Positions 8,864 through 16,660 of a stretch of DNA of 64,000 nt are shown one piece after another. The position numbers and the translations under genes were made by a program. The number at the start of each line of letters is the position of its first letter. Within the stretch, counting starts at the first letter, position 1. The DNA comes from Bacteriovorax sp. Seq25_V (lineage in GTDB: Bacteria > Bdellovibrionota > Bacteriovoracia > Bacteriovoracales > Bacteriovoracaceae): the NCBI RefSeq assembly GCF_000447795.1, contig NZ_AUNI01000010.1:1-64000 (forward strand), given 5' to 3'. The notes beneath the pieces are model-generated. The model saw nothing but the letters and a program-made list of their open reading frames with translations. It was not told where the DNA came from and did not search any database.

Positions 8864-9046
8864 ATGGCAAACAAGACAATTACAGTAAAGCTAAAGAGAA
8901 GTACAATTAAGTGTACAGAAAAACAAAAAGCTACAGTTAGAGGTCTAGGTTTAAGAAAGATGCACTCTTCAAGAACTCTAGAAAATACTTCTGCTGTTAG
9001 GGGAATGATTAAAAAAGTTATTCACCTTTTAGATATTCAAGAATAA
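8864..9046 (+). CDS. rpmD: 50S ribosomal protein L30
   Basis: L30 is a small surface protein of the large subunit. It has 60 residues (59 in E. coli). The conserved second half reads ATVRGLGLRKMHSSRTLENTSAVRGMIKKV. A GAGG site precedes the ATG. It sits between S5 and L15, the standard order of the spc operon. Confidence 0.96.
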   Translation: MANKTITVKLKRSTIKCTEKQKATVRGLGLRKMHSSRTLENTSAVRGMIKKVIHLLDIQE

Positions 9047-9060
9047 GTGAGAGGCTAGAT

Positions 9061-9516
9061 ATGTTGACGTTAAATAACTTAAAGAGTCCAAAAGGCGCGC
9101 ACAAGAACATTAAAAGAATTGGTCGTGGACAAGGTTCAGGACAAGGACAACAAGCTGGTAAAGGTCACAAAGGTCAGAAGGCTAGAGCTGGTGGTGGTGT
9201 AAGAACTGGTTTCGAAGGTAACAACCTTCCACTATATATGAGAATTCCAAAGAAAGGTTTCTCAAATTCACCATTTAAGGTATCATATGCAGAAGTTAGC
9301 CTTTCGGCGATCGAAGCAAAGTTTGATTCTGGTGAAGTTACTAGAGAACTTCTTGTTGAAAAAGGTCTTTTAAATGGTATTAACAAGAGAAAGCCAATTA
9401 AAGTTCTTGCTAACGGTGAATTAAAAACAGCTTTAACATTTGTTAATATTGATAAATTTACTAAATCTGCTGCTGAGGCCGTTGCTAAAGCTGGTGGAAA
9501 AATCGAGACTAAGTAA
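9061..9516 (+). CDS. rplO: 50S ribosomal protein L15
   Basis: L15 is a late assembly protein with a long, glycine-rich extended arm. It has 151 residues (144 in E. coli). The arm GRGQGSGQGQQAGKGHKGQKARAG at about residues 21-44 and the later GFEGNNLPLYMRIPKKGF segment are typical. A GAGAGG site precedes the ATG. The gene is followed 14 bases later by secY. Confidence 0.97.
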   Translation: MLTLNNLKSPKGAHKNIKRIGRGQGSGQGQQAGKGHKGQKARAGGGVRTGFEGNNLPLYMRIPKKGFSNSPFKVSYAEVSLSAIEAKFDSGEVTRELLVEKGLLNGINKRKPIKVLANGELKTALTFVNIDKFTKSAAEAVAKAGGKIETK

Positions 9517-9530
9517 GAAAGGATCTCTGA

Positions 9531-10844
9531 ATGTCAAATGCTCATGGAAAATTAGAAGAGCTTAAAAAGAAAGTACTATTTACTTTCTTATTATTGGTTG
9601 TATATAGATTGGTTGCGCAAATCCCTGTTCCAGGTGTAGATGCGCAAGCAATTCATTCTTATTTTGCGGACTCTGGTGGTGGAGGTCTTTTTGATCTTAT
9701 TAACACATTCAGTGGTGGTGCTTTTAAGAGATTCTCAGTACTCGCTCTGGGGATCATGCCATATATTACAACTTCAATTATTTTTAGTCTTCTAGGGGAA
9801 GTAATTCCTCAGATTCAAGAGCTTCAAGAAGATTCAGAAGGTAATAAGAAAATTCAGAAATGGACACGCTATGCGACTGTAATCCTATGTTGTATTCAGG
9901 GTTACAGTATGGCTGCTGTTTTTGAGACTTTCGTGAGCCCAGGCGGCGCGAGAGTAATCCCTGATCCGGGTCTTTTGTTTAGGGCAACTACAATGATTAC
10001 CCTAGCAGCTGGTACAATGTTTCTTCTTTGGTTAGGAGAGCGTGTAACTGAGCTTGGTCTTGAAAATGGTGTTTCGCTAATTATTTTTGCAGGTATTGCT
10101 GTAGAGTTACCATCAGAAATGATTCAAAAAATGACACTTTATAGATCAGGTGAAATGACAGGTATCTCATTGTTAACATTCTTTGCTGTTATCATTGCCT
10201 GTTTTTTTATTGTTGCTTTCGTTGAGAGAGCATTTAGGGCAATACCTGTACAATATGCCAAGAAAGTTGTTCACAACAGAGTGTATGGTGGAACGCAAAC
10301 TCTGCCAATGAGAGTTGATACAGGTGGGGTAATGCCGCCAATCTTAGCTTCGTCGTTATTGGCAGCACCAGCAACTTTTGCAACTTTTATTCCGCAAAAT
10401 AGTGTGTTTAGACCATATTTTGAGACGATTCAGCAATCGCTTTTTCCTGGTCAAATGCTGTTTAATATTCTTTTTGCTCTTCTGATTGTGTATATGACTT
10501 ATTTCTATGCGCCAATCCAGTTTAAGACAAAGAAAATTGCAGAAATGTTACAAAAGAATAATGCTTTTATTCCTGGAATTAGACCAGGTGAGAAAACAAG
10601 AGAATATCTAGACGGACTTCTTGGTAGAATGTCTTTCTTTGGAGCTCTGTTTCTGTGTGTTATTTGTATAGTTCCAACAATCATCACAGGTTCTCAAACA
10701 AGATTTGGTGGAACTTCAATGCTGATCCTAGTAAGTGTGTCAGTTAGAGTTATGATGAATATTCAGTCTTTTATGTTTGCTGATAAATATGAGGCTTCAT
10801 ATAAATCAAAAGGTAAATATAACGGAAATAATAGAAGGTTTTAA
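9531..10844 (+). CDS. secY: protein translocase subunit SecY
   Basis: SecY forms the channel of the Sec translocon in the inner membrane. The 437 residues (443 in E. coli) carry about ten hydrophobic segments, the first-helix segment LVVYRLVAQIPVPGVD, the plug region FDLINTFSGGAFKRFSVLALGIMPYI and the cytoplasmic loop IRPGEKTREYLDGLLGRM. The stop overlaps the adk start by one base, so the two are translationally coupled. No defect is visible. Confidence 0.98.
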   Translation: MSNAHGKLEELKKKVLFTFLLLVVYRLVAQIPVPGVDAQAIHSYFADSGGGGLFDLINTFSGGAFKRFSVLALGIMPYITTSIIFSLLGEVIPQIQELQEDSEGNKKIQKWTRYATVILCCIQGYSMAAVFETFVSPGGARVIPDPGLLFRATTMITLAAGTMFLLWLGERVTELGLENGVSLIIFAGIAVELPSEMIQKMTLYRSGEMTGISLLTFFAVIIACFFIVAFVERAFRAIPVQYAKKVVHNRVYGGTQTLPMRVDTGGVMPPILASSLLAAPATFATFIPQNSVFRPYFETIQQSLFPGQMLFNILFALLIVYMTYFYAPIQFKTKKIAEMLQKNNAFIPGIRPGEKTREYLDGLLGRMSFFGALFLCVICIVPTIITGSQTRFGGTSMLILVSVSVRVMMNIQSFMFADKYEASYKSKGKYNGNNRRF

Positions 10845-11482
10845 TGAGGCCACAGTTAATTTTAATTGGTGCCCCTGGTTCAGGGAAAGGTACTCAAGCA
10901 AAGAAGTTAATTTCTGAGTTTGGGTACAATCATGTTTCTACAGGAGATTTACTCCGTGCGGAAATTCAAAAAGGTTCAGATCTAGGTGAAAGAGTAAAGT
11001 CAATCCTAGATGCTGGAAATCTTGTAGATGATCAAACTGTTTTAGACTTACTAAATGCTAATTGTGATATTGCAAATAGTACTTATATATTTGATGGTTA
11101 CCCTCGTAATCTTGAGCAGTCTAGGGCTCTTGACTCTGAGGTGCTAAAAGGTGCTTCTTCTAAAGCGATTTACTTTGACGTGGATTTAGAAATTCTTGTA
11201 GAAAGAATTGTAAATAGACGTGTAGCTATGAAGAGCGGTGAGATTTATAACTTGATTACGAGGCCGCCAAAAACTCCTGGTAAGTGTGATGTTTCTGGTG
11301 AAGACCTCGTTCATAGAAAAGATGATACAGAGGAAACGGTTAGAAACCGTATGAACGTATTCATTGAAAACGTTGAGCCTGTTCTTGCTTATTATGAGCA
11401 GTCAGGAAGACTATATAGAGTTAAAGCCTCTGAGTCATCAACAGAAGTTTTTGAGAAAATAAAGAATTTAATTACAAAATAA
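10844..11482 (+). CDS. adk: adenylate kinase
   Basis: Adenylate kinase interconverts ATP plus AMP and two ADP in the cytoplasm. The P-loop GAPGSGKGT is at residues 9-17. STGDLLR and [10 protein letters not shown] are the AMP-site motifs. The lid has [25 protein letters not shown], with a single cysteine, so the four-cysteine zinc lid is absent. It has 212 residues (214 in E. coli). The ATG overlaps the last base of the secY stop. Confidence 0.97.
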   Translation: MRPQLILIGAPGSGKGTQAKKLISEFGYNHVSTGDLLRAEIQKGSDLGERVKSILDAGNLVDDQTVLDLLNANCDIANSTYIFDGYPRNLEQSRALDSEVLKGASSKAIYFDVDLEILVERIVNRRVAMKSGEIYNLITRPPKTPGKCDVSGEDLVHRKDDTEETVRNRMNVFIENVEPVLAYYEQSGRLYRVKASESSTEVFEKIKNLITK

Positions 11483-11505
11483 TAATATTTTTTTTGCGAA
11501 TGCTG

Positions 11506-11534
11506 TTGCCTTATGGCCCTGAGTCATATATATA
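11506..11534 (+). promoter_or_regulatory. possible internal promoter before infA
   Basis: TTGCCT (11506-11511) and TATATA (11529-11534) are separated by 17 bases, each matching 4/6 of the sigma-70 boxes. An internal promoter would let infA-rpmJ-rpsM-rpsK-rpoA-rplQ be expressed apart from the upstream genes. The AT-rich context makes a chance match possible. Confidence 0.3.
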
Positions 11535-11565
11535 TGCACAGTTGCATAAAATTGGAAGTAAAATA

Positions 11566-11790
11566 ATGACAAATCAGGATACGATTGAAGTAGAAGGTGA
11601 AGTAGCAGAGCTACTTCCAAATACAAAATTCCGTGTCAAATTACCTAATGGTCACTCAATTATTGCACATATTAGTGGAAAAATGAGAATGCATTTTATT
11701 AAGATTCTCCCGGGTGACAAAGTATTGGTTGAAATAAGTAAGTATGATCTGACGAAAGGAAGAATAACTTATAGAAGTAAAGGTCGCTAG
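11566..11790 (+). CDS. infA: translation initiation factor IF-1
   Basis: IF-1 binds the 30S A site during initiation. The 74-residue product has the S1/OB-fold core [22 protein letters not shown] and ends [15 protein letters not shown]. coli IF-1 has 72 residues. The frame is open 24 codons further upstream from a TTG, but the ATG at 11566 has a GGAAG site seven bases before it and gives the family length, so the longer form is rejected. Confidence 0.96.
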   Translation: MTNQDTIEVEGEVAELLPNTKFRVKLPNGHSIIAHISGKMRMHFIKILPGDKVLVEISKYDLTKGRITYRSKGR

Positions 11791-11804
11791 CGCAAGAGGT
11801 TGTT

Positions 11805-11918
11805 ATGAAAGTTAGAGCATCAGTTAAATCGATGTGTAAAGATTGTAAAGTAGTAAAAAGAAAAGGCGTACTTAGAGTTGTATGTAAAAACCCTAAGCAC
11901 AAACAAAGACAAGGTTAA
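11805..11918 (+). CDS. rpmJ: 50S ribosomal protein L36, zinc-ribbon type
   Basis: L36 is the smallest large-subunit protein. The ATG at 11805 opens a 37-residue frame starting [20 protein letters not shown]. The zinc ligands C11, C14, C27 and H32 are all present, so this is the zinc-binding type. It lies 14 bases after infA and 20 before rpsM, its usual place. AAGAGG before the ATG serves as the ribosome binding site. Confidence 0.95.
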   Translation: MKVRASVKSMCKDCKVVKRKGVLRVVCKNPKHKQRQG

Positions 11919-11938
11919 TTTAAAAAAGGAGTGTAGCT

Positions 11939-12322
11939 ATGGCGCGTATTCTTGGTGTTGATATTCCTCGAAATAAAGTTTTAAGAATTGCCCTTCAAAA
12001 AATCTATGGTGTAGGACCAAAGGTTGCTGAGGAAGTTCTTGCAACGACTAACATCGATGCAAACAAAAGTTCGAATGATTTATCAGAAGAAGAAGCAAAT
12101 GAAATCAGACTTGTTCTAGAGTCAAAGTATCTTGTAGAAGGTGATCTAAGAAGAGAAATTGGTCTTAACATTAAAAGACTAAAAGATCTTGGTTGCTATA
12201 GAGGTATTAGACATAGAAAAGGTTTACCAGTAAGAGGGCAAAGAACTCATACTAATGCAAGAACTCGTAAGGGGCCTGCAGTAGCAATCGCTGGTAAGAA
12301 ATCAATTAAGTCAATGAAGTAA
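11939..12322 (+). CDS. rpsM: 30S ribosomal protein S13
   Basis: S13 is a head protein that forms intersubunit bridges and touches P-site tRNA. It has 127 residues (118 in E. coli), starting [13 protein letters not shown] and ending with the basic [25 protein letters not shown] region. An AAGGAG site precedes the ATG. It begins the alpha-operon part of the superoperon. Confidence 0.97.
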   Translation: MARILGVDIPRNKVLRIALQKIYGVGPKVAEEVLATTNIDANKSSNDLSEEEANEIRLVLESKYLVEGDLRREIGLNIKRLKDLGCYRGIRHRKGLPVRGQRTHTNARTRKGPAVAIAGKKSIKSMK

Positions 12323-12338
12323 TTGCAGGAGTTGAGTA

Positions 12339-12725
12339 ATGGTTAAGAAAACTGCTTCAAAAAAGAAAGCTAAAAAGAACATAAGTAAAGGTATTTGCCA
12401 CATCTTATGTTCTTTCAATAATACAATTGTAACGTTTACTGATGTACACGGTAACGCTGTTTCTTGGGCATCTGCTGGACAATTAGGGTTCAGAGGGTCT
12501 AAGAAATCTACACCATTTGCTGCACAAACAGCATCTGTTGAAGCGGCAAAAAGAGCTGCTGAGCACGGTATGACATCTGTAGAAGTAAGAGTAAAGGGTC
12601 CTGGTGCTGGACGTGAAAACGCTGTTAGAGCACTTTTAGCTGCTGGTATTAAAATTACTTCAGTTGCAGATAGGTCTCCAATCCCACACAATGGATGTAG
12701 AGCACCTAAGAGAAGAAGAGTATAA
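12339..12725 (+). CDS. rpsK: 30S ribosomal protein S11
   Basis: S11 lies on the 30S platform by the exit-site mRNA. The 128 residues (129 in E. coli) begin with a lysine-rich tail and then [21 protein letters not shown]. The C-terminus reads [23 protein letters not shown], the highly conserved end. In many proteobacteria rpsD follows; here rpoA follows directly after 23 bases. Confidence 0.98.
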   Translation: MVKKTASKKKAKKNISKGICHILCSFNNTIVTFTDVHGNAVSWASAGQLGFRGSKKSTPFAAQTASVEAAKRAAEHGMTSVEVRVKGPGAGRENAVRALLAAGIKITSVADRSPIPHNGCRAPKRRRV

Positions 12726-12748
12726 TTTAAATATTTAAGGAGCTGTCT

Positions 12749-13756
12749 GTGGACTCATTTATTTCAAAAAACTGGACCAGCATGATTAGACCGGTTGCTT
12801 TAGAAGCTGATATCGAAAAGCAAGGTATTACTTACGGAAAATTCGTTGCGAAGCCTTTAGAAAGAGGTTATGGACAAACTTTAGGGAACTCTTTAAGAAG
12901 AGTTCTACTATCTTCACTACAAGGCGCTGGGATTGTTGCAATTCGCGTTGAAGGTGTTGAGCACGAGTTTGGTACGATCAATAACGTAAAAGAAGAAGTA
13001 TCAGAAATTATCCTAAACCTAAAAGAAGTTCATTTTAGATTAAAGGGTAAAGAAGACGTAATCCTAAATCTTGAAAAATCAGGTGAAGGTCCTGTTACTG
13101 CTGGCGATATTGCAGAACATGCAAACGTTGAAGTATTAAATCCAGAGCACGTTATTTGTAACGTTTCTTCTGGTGGATCGATCAAGATGGAACTTAAAGT
13201 TGCTAGAGGTAAAGGTTATGTTACTGCTGTCGACAATAAAGAAATCCATGATCTTCCAATTGGATGGGTTTATTTAGATTCTCTATTCTCTCCTGTTACT
13301 CGTGTTAACTACACTGTAACAAACTCTAGGGTTGGGAAGAGAACAGATTATGATAAATTAACTCTAGAAGTTTGGACAAATGCTGGTGTTGAGCCACAAG
13401 ATGCTGTTGCATATTCTGCAAAGATTCTTAGAGATCAACTTTCAGTTTTCCTAAGCTTCGAAGATGAAGAGCAAATTACAAGACTAGAGAAGGCTCCGGC
13501 TCAAACTGCTAGTCCTGCAAACTCTGCACTTCTTAAGCCAGTTTCTGAACTAGAGCTGTCTGTAAGATCTGCAAACTGTTTGCAAAATGCAAATATTAAG
13601 TATATCTACGAATTAGTTTCTAAGACTGAAGGTGAGATGCTGAGAACTAAGAATTTTGGTCGTAAATCGTTAAACGAGATCAAAGAAATTCTTACTCAGA
13701 TGGGTCTTGGTCTTGGAATGAAAGTAGATAGCATAATGAAAGACCTTAAAGATTAA
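12749..13756 (+). CDS. rpoA: DNA-directed RNA polymerase subunit alpha
   Basis: The alpha subunit dimer starts assembly of RNA polymerase and its C-terminal domain binds UP elements and activators. It has 335 residues (329 in E. coli). The N-terminal domain shows AKPLERGYGQTLGNSLRRVLLSSLQG, and the C-terminal helix-hairpin-helix region shows ELELSVRSANCLQNANI and KNFGRKSLNEIKEIL. The start is a GTG with AAGGAG six bases before it; a later ATG (12782) would cut conserved residues and lacks a site. Confidence 0.97.
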   Translation: MDSFISKNWTSMIRPVALEADIEKQGITYGKFVAKPLERGYGQTLGNSLRRVLLSSLQGAGIVAIRVEGVEHEFGTINNVKEEVSEIILNLKEVHFRLKGKEDVILNLEKSGEGPVTAGDIAEHANVEVLNPEHVICNVSSGGSIKMELKVARGKGYVTAVDNKEIHDLPIGWVYLDSLFSPVTRVNYTVTNSRVGKRTDYDKLTLEVWTNAGVEPQDAVAYSAKILRDQLSVFLSFEDEEQITRLEKAPAQTASPANSALLKPVSELELSVRSANCLQNANIKYIYELVSKTEGEMLRTKNFGRKSLNEIKEILTQMGLGLGMKVDSIMKDLKD

Positions 13757-13790
13757 TTAGGTCACGTTGAAGTTGTTGTAGGAGAAGATC

Positions 13791-14147
13791 ATGAGACATC
13801 AAAATCACAAATATAAGTTAGGAGTAAATCCTTCTCATAGAGTATCACTTATTAAGAACCTTGCTTCTGAAGTAATTGATCATGGGCAAATTAAGACGAC
13901 ACTTACTCGTTGTAAAGCGGTAAGAGGTTATGTTGAAAAACTAGTTACTTTAGCAAAAGTTGACACTGTTGCAAACAGAAGACAAGCTTTAAAGAAACTT
14001 AACAACAAAGATGCTGTTGCAAAACTATTCACTGAAGTAGCTCCAAAATTCAAAGAGAGAAACGGTGGGTATACAAGAATTATGAGACTAGCTGATAACA
14101 GAACTGGTGATAATTCTAAGATGGCATACATCGCATTCGTTGATTAA
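13791..14147 (+). CDS. rplQ: 50S ribosomal protein L17
   Basis: L17 lies near the tunnel exit. It has 118 residues (127 in E. coli), starting MRHQNHKYKLGVNPSHRVSLIKNLASEVIDHGQIKTTL and including the C-terminal ERNGGYTRIMRLADNRTGDNSKMAYI. The TAGGAG site fixes the ATG. It is the last gene of the superoperon and is followed by a strong terminator. Confidence 0.97.
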   Translation: MRHQNHKYKLGVNPSHRVSLIKNLASEVIDHGQIKTTLTRCKAVRGYVEKLVTLAKVDTVANRRQALKKLNNKDAVAKLFTEVAPKFKERNGGYTRIMRLADNRTGDNSKMAYIAFVD

Positions 14148-14172
14148 TTGTTAATTTTTTGACAATAAATTG

Positions 14173-14204
14173 AAAAAGGCTTCTCATTTTGAGAAGCCTT
14201 TTTT
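14173..14204 (+). terminator. intrinsic terminator of the ribosomal superoperon
   Basis: AAAAAGGCTTCTC (14173-14185) and GAGAAGCCTTTTT (14191-14203) form a perfect 13-bp stem with loop ATTTT, ending in a T run. It closes the 14-kb operon, and the next start codon lies only 12 bases further on. Confidence 0.92.
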
Positions 14205-14215
14205 ATATTGAGCCT

Positions 14216-14773
14216 ATGAAAATATCATCTAAATTTACAATTATATTTTTAATACTAGCTGTTGCGATTGGCTTCTCTATTTACGAGAAGAAGAAGATGG
14301 ACTCATACTTTGATGAGAGTGCAGCTCCAGTGTTAAAAGAATTGCCTGCTATTCAGGGTTTGACTGAGTTCAATTCTGATAAGCCTATAACATTCGATGA
14401 AATACTTTCTGGTTCAAATGGAATGCTGGTTCATTTTTGGGGAACTTGGTGTGCTCCATGTGAGTTTGAATTGCCAGAGTTTCTAGAGTTTTCTAAAAAA
14501 TTAGGTGAGATGAATGTCAAAGTTGTTCTACTGGCCGTAAATGATGATGACATAAAAATTAAAAAATTTATGAAAAGATTTGGCACTTTATCTTCAAATA
14601 TTGTCTTAATTCATGACAAAACAAATCAGGCCATGACTAAATTTGGTGTCGTAAAAGTTCCAGAAACTTTCCTTTTTAACACGAAAAAATTGAATATGAC
14701 GAAGTTTGTAGGTCCCCAAGATTGGAAGTTACAGTCGTATATTTCACGTGTTATGAACTACTTAGCAATATAG
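14216..14773 (+). CDS. TlpA-like membrane-anchored thioredoxin
   Basis: This is a thioredoxin-fold reductase of the TlpA/ResA kind, which reduces disulfides in periplasmic partners such as apocytochromes or copper proteins. It has 185 residues. Residues 1-25 form a positively charged N-terminus and one membrane segment. The active site is WCAPC, in WGTWCAPCEFELPEF, and the cis-proline part is VVKVPETFLF. The frame is open from a TTG at 14189, but that lies inside the terminator, so the ATG at 14216 is chosen although its ribosome binding site is weak. The exact substrate is unknown. Confidence 0.85.
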   Translation: MKISSKFTIIFLILAVAIGFSIYEKKKMDSYFDESAAPVLKELPAIQGLTEFNSDKPITFDEILSGSNGMLVHFWGTWCAPCEFELPEFLEFSKKLGEMNVKVVLLAVNDDDIKIKKFMKRFGTLSSNIVLIHDKTNQAMTKFGVVKVPETFLFNTKKLNMTKFVGPQDWKLQSYISRVMNYLAI

Positions 14774-14827
14774 TTGAGTCTTCAACATATTGCTTTCGCT
14801 AGTGTCTAAAAATTTATCAAAATAGAT

Positions 14828-14855
14828 TTAAGTTTAAAAATTAGATTGCCGAAAA
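14828..14855 (+). promoter_or_regulatory. possible sigma-28 (FliA) type promoter
   Basis: TTAAGTTT (14828-14835) and GCCGAAAA (14848-14855) each match the flagellar consensus TAAAGTTT / GCCGATAA at 7 of 8 bases. The spacer is 12 rather than 11. This could link the downstream sigma-54 regulator to motility, but a single motif match in AT-rich DNA is weak evidence. Confidence 0.3.
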
Positions 14856-14856
14856 G

Positions 14857-14907
14857 TTTGACAGTAAATACCTCGTATCGGGGTTGATTAAACACGGAGC
14901 TGTCAAA
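14857..14907. repeat. inverted repeat enclosing the start of the sigma-54 regulator gene
   Basis: TTTGACAG (14857-14864) and CTGTCAAA (14900-14907) are perfect 8-bp inverted arms 35 bases apart. The right arm ends on the A of the start codon and the ribosome binding site GGAG lies just before it. It could be an operator for autoregulation or an RNA hairpin that hides the start. Confidence 0.45.
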
Positions 14908-16478
14908 TGATTAACTGGAATGATCTCAAGGGACTTCACGTTATCTCAAAGTTAGAAGAGATATTAAATAAGTGGTTTGGAGTAGAAGCGATTTATACAG
15001 ATGCACATTACAAAGTTAGAAGTGGGCATATGGATAAAGATTATGAATTTAAGAATCATTTTTTTAAAGTTCAGATGTCACTTCCACACGGTTATGACTT
15101 TCTAGCAAGTGATATCGAAAGAATTACTGAAGATATGTACCAGTCAAAACAGTCAATCAGTGTTTGTGATTCATACTTTCCGGGTGTGAAGATGATTGCT
15201 TCGAGGATTGAAATTGATGGAGAAAGGCTGGGGACAGTTTTCGCTCTACCGTTTGTTTTTGATACATTCACTGAGGCAGATAAGACTTCTCTCGTGAAGA
15301 TGCTTGTTGAAAATGGCGCAGTTGAGGCAGATGCACAAAATGCTGTATCTCACCTTAAAATGCTTTCAGCGAGTGAAGTTGAGTATCTTGAAGAGCTTGT
15401 TGGTCTAGTGTCTGGAGAGGTTGTTACTTTCCATAGTGAGATCTCAAAAAGAGAAGAAAGAATCCATATGCTAAATTCTGAGCTTGGTGAGAAATTTAGG
15501 TACCATAATATGATTGGGAAATCGAAACCGATGCAGAAGATCTATACTCTACTTGAGAGAATTTCTAACTCTGAATCCTCGGTTCTGATCCAAGGTGAGA
15601 ACGGGACAGGGAAAGAACTAATTGCGAAGGCGATTCATTTTCATTCGCCACGTAAGGACTATCAATTTCTTGCAGTAAACTGTTCGGCGTTTAATGACAA
15701 CCTACTTGATTCGGAACTGTTTGGGCACGTAAAAGGTGCATTTACGGGAGCGATTAAAGATAAGCCAGGTTTCTTTGAAGTGGCTAATGGTGGGACATTA
15801 TTCCTAGATGAAATCGGGGATACTTCACTGAGTATGCAGGTTAAGTTACTTCGTGTTCTTCAGGAAGGTACTTATATGCCAGTTGGGGCTGAGGCATCTA
15901 GAAAAACGGATGTTAGGATATTAGCGGCGACGAATAAAGATCTAAAGAAGATGATGGCTTCTGGTGAATTCAGAGAAGACCTTTATTATAGAATCAATGT
16001 TCTGAATGTGAATCTTCCGTCACTTAAAGAGAGAAAAGAGGATATTCCTGTGCTGATGGATCACTTCCTAAAGAGAAAGTGTGACGAGCAGGGAATGCCG
16101 ATGAAGCAATTCTCGAAGAAGTGTATGGAGAAGATGTTAGATTATGCATGGCCAGGGAACGTAAGACAGCTTGAGAACGAAGTTGAGAGACTTGTGGTAC
16201 TTGCTGGTGAAGATAAGACAATTACTCCTGATCTATTGAGCCCACAGATTCTTGATTTTGGAGCAGCTCCAGAGGCAAATACTAGAGGTGTAAACACTAA
16301 TGGTAAGCTTAAAGACGCGCTTCATGAGCTTGAGGTGATCATGATTAGAGAGGGGCTTAAGAGATGTAATTTCAATAAGTCAAAATTGGCTAAGGAACTT
16401 GGGATTTCGAGAGCGAGTCTTATTATGAAAGTTGAAAAATATGAACTTGATAAGAGAAAAAAAGCAGCTGGTGAATAA
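14907..16478 (+). CDS. sigma-54 dependent transcriptional activator (bacterial enhancer-binding protein)
   Basis: This activator opens sigma-54 promoters by ATP hydrolysis. The 523 residues comprise an N-terminal sensor of about 195 residues without a clear receiver domain, followed by a linker helix, an AAA+ domain and a Fis-type helix-turn-helix. Walker A is GENGTGKE (230-237), the sigma-54 contact loop GAFTGA is intact (277-282), Walker B is GGTLFLDE (295-302), and the arginine-finger region REDLYYR is at 356-362. The DNA-binding helices are near 489-510. No acceptor aspartate pattern is seen at the N-terminus, so it is probably controlled by ligand or protein contact, not phosphorylation. 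Target genes are not evident. Confidence 0.92.
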   Translation: MINWNDLKGLHVISKLEEILNKWFGVEAIYTDAHYKVRSGHMDKDYEFKNHFFKVQMSLPHGYDFLASDIERITEDMYQSKQSISVCDSYFPGVKMIASRIEIDGERLGTVFALPFVFDTFTEADKTSLVKMLVENGAVEADAQNAVSHLKMLSASEVEYLEELVGLVSGEVVTFHSEISKREERIHMLNSELGEKFRYHNMIGKSKPMQKIYTLLERISNSESSVLIQGENGTGKELIAKAIHFHSPRKDYQFLAVNCSAFNDNLLDSELFGHVKGAFTGAIKDKPGFFEVANGGTLFLDEIGDTSLSMQVKLLRVLQEGTYMPVGAEASRKTDVRILAATNKDLKKMMASGEFREDLYYRINVLNVNLPSLKERKEDIPVLMDHFLKRKCDEQGMPMKQFSKKCMEKMLDYAWPGNVRQLENEVERLVVLAGEDKTITPDLLSPQILDFGAAPEANTRGVNTNGKLKDALHELEVIMIREGLKRCNFNKSKLAKELGISRASLIMKVEKYELDKRKKAAGE

Positions 16479-16501
16479 GCCAAATCAACAATAAGCAGAC
16501 T

Positions 16502-16525
16502 AGGCCTCGTTTTGAGGCCTTTTTT
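16502..16525 (+). terminator. intrinsic terminator of the sigma-54 regulator gene
   Basis: AGGCCTC (16502-16508) and GAGGCCT (16514-16520) form a perfect 7-bp GC-rich stem with loop GTTTT, followed by six T residues. Confidence 0.9.
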
Positions 16526-16555
16526 GTGCGCAAAGTCTAAGTAACGCAGGGTCAA

Positions 16556-16572
16556 TAGTCATTTCTAGTCAT
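16556..16572 (+). repeat. helically phased direct repeat TAGTCAT-N3-TAGTCAT
   Basis: TAGTCAT occurs at 16556-16562 and again at 16566-16572, exactly ten bases apart, so both copies face the same side of the helix. This is a common layout for dimeric response regulators or AraC-type factors. It lies about 90 bases before the carboxylase operon. Confidence 0.35.
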
Positions 16573-16609
16573 ATAGGTGTAAACTTCGAAATCATTTTTC
16601 GTTGGGTAA

Positions 16610-16642
16610 TGCCGCATTTTTGAACCAAAAATGGTCGCGGCA
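16610..16642. repeat. compound inverted repeat before the carboxylase operon
   Basis: An outer pair TGCCGC (16610-16615) / GCGGCA (16637-16642) encloses an inner perfect pair ATTTTTG (16616-16622) / CAAAAAT (16626-16632) around AAC. The right side has four extra bases. GGAGG and the start codon follow at 16650-16663. It may be an operator for a fatty-acid or propionate regulator, or a leader hairpin. Confidence 0.5.
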
Positions 16643-16660
16643 CTATAATGGAGGTTAGTT

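Noticed and set aside
11494-11565. Extended IF-1 start at a TTG
   Set aside because: The added 24 residues are not family-like and the ATG at 11566 has its own GGAAG site.
12311-12691. 126-codon minus-strand frame over rpsK
   Set aside because: Antisense of a conserved ribosomal gene; no start signal.
14189-14215. TTG start of the TlpA-like protein
   Set aside because: It lies inside the terminator of the ribosomal operon; the ATG at 14216 keeps the membrane anchor.
16644-16649. TATAAT with TTGAAC 18 bases upstream, just before the carboxylase gene
   Set aside because: The transcript would start near 16656, after the GGAGG site, leaving no ribosome binding site. The boxes are better seen as part of the repeat and the leader.
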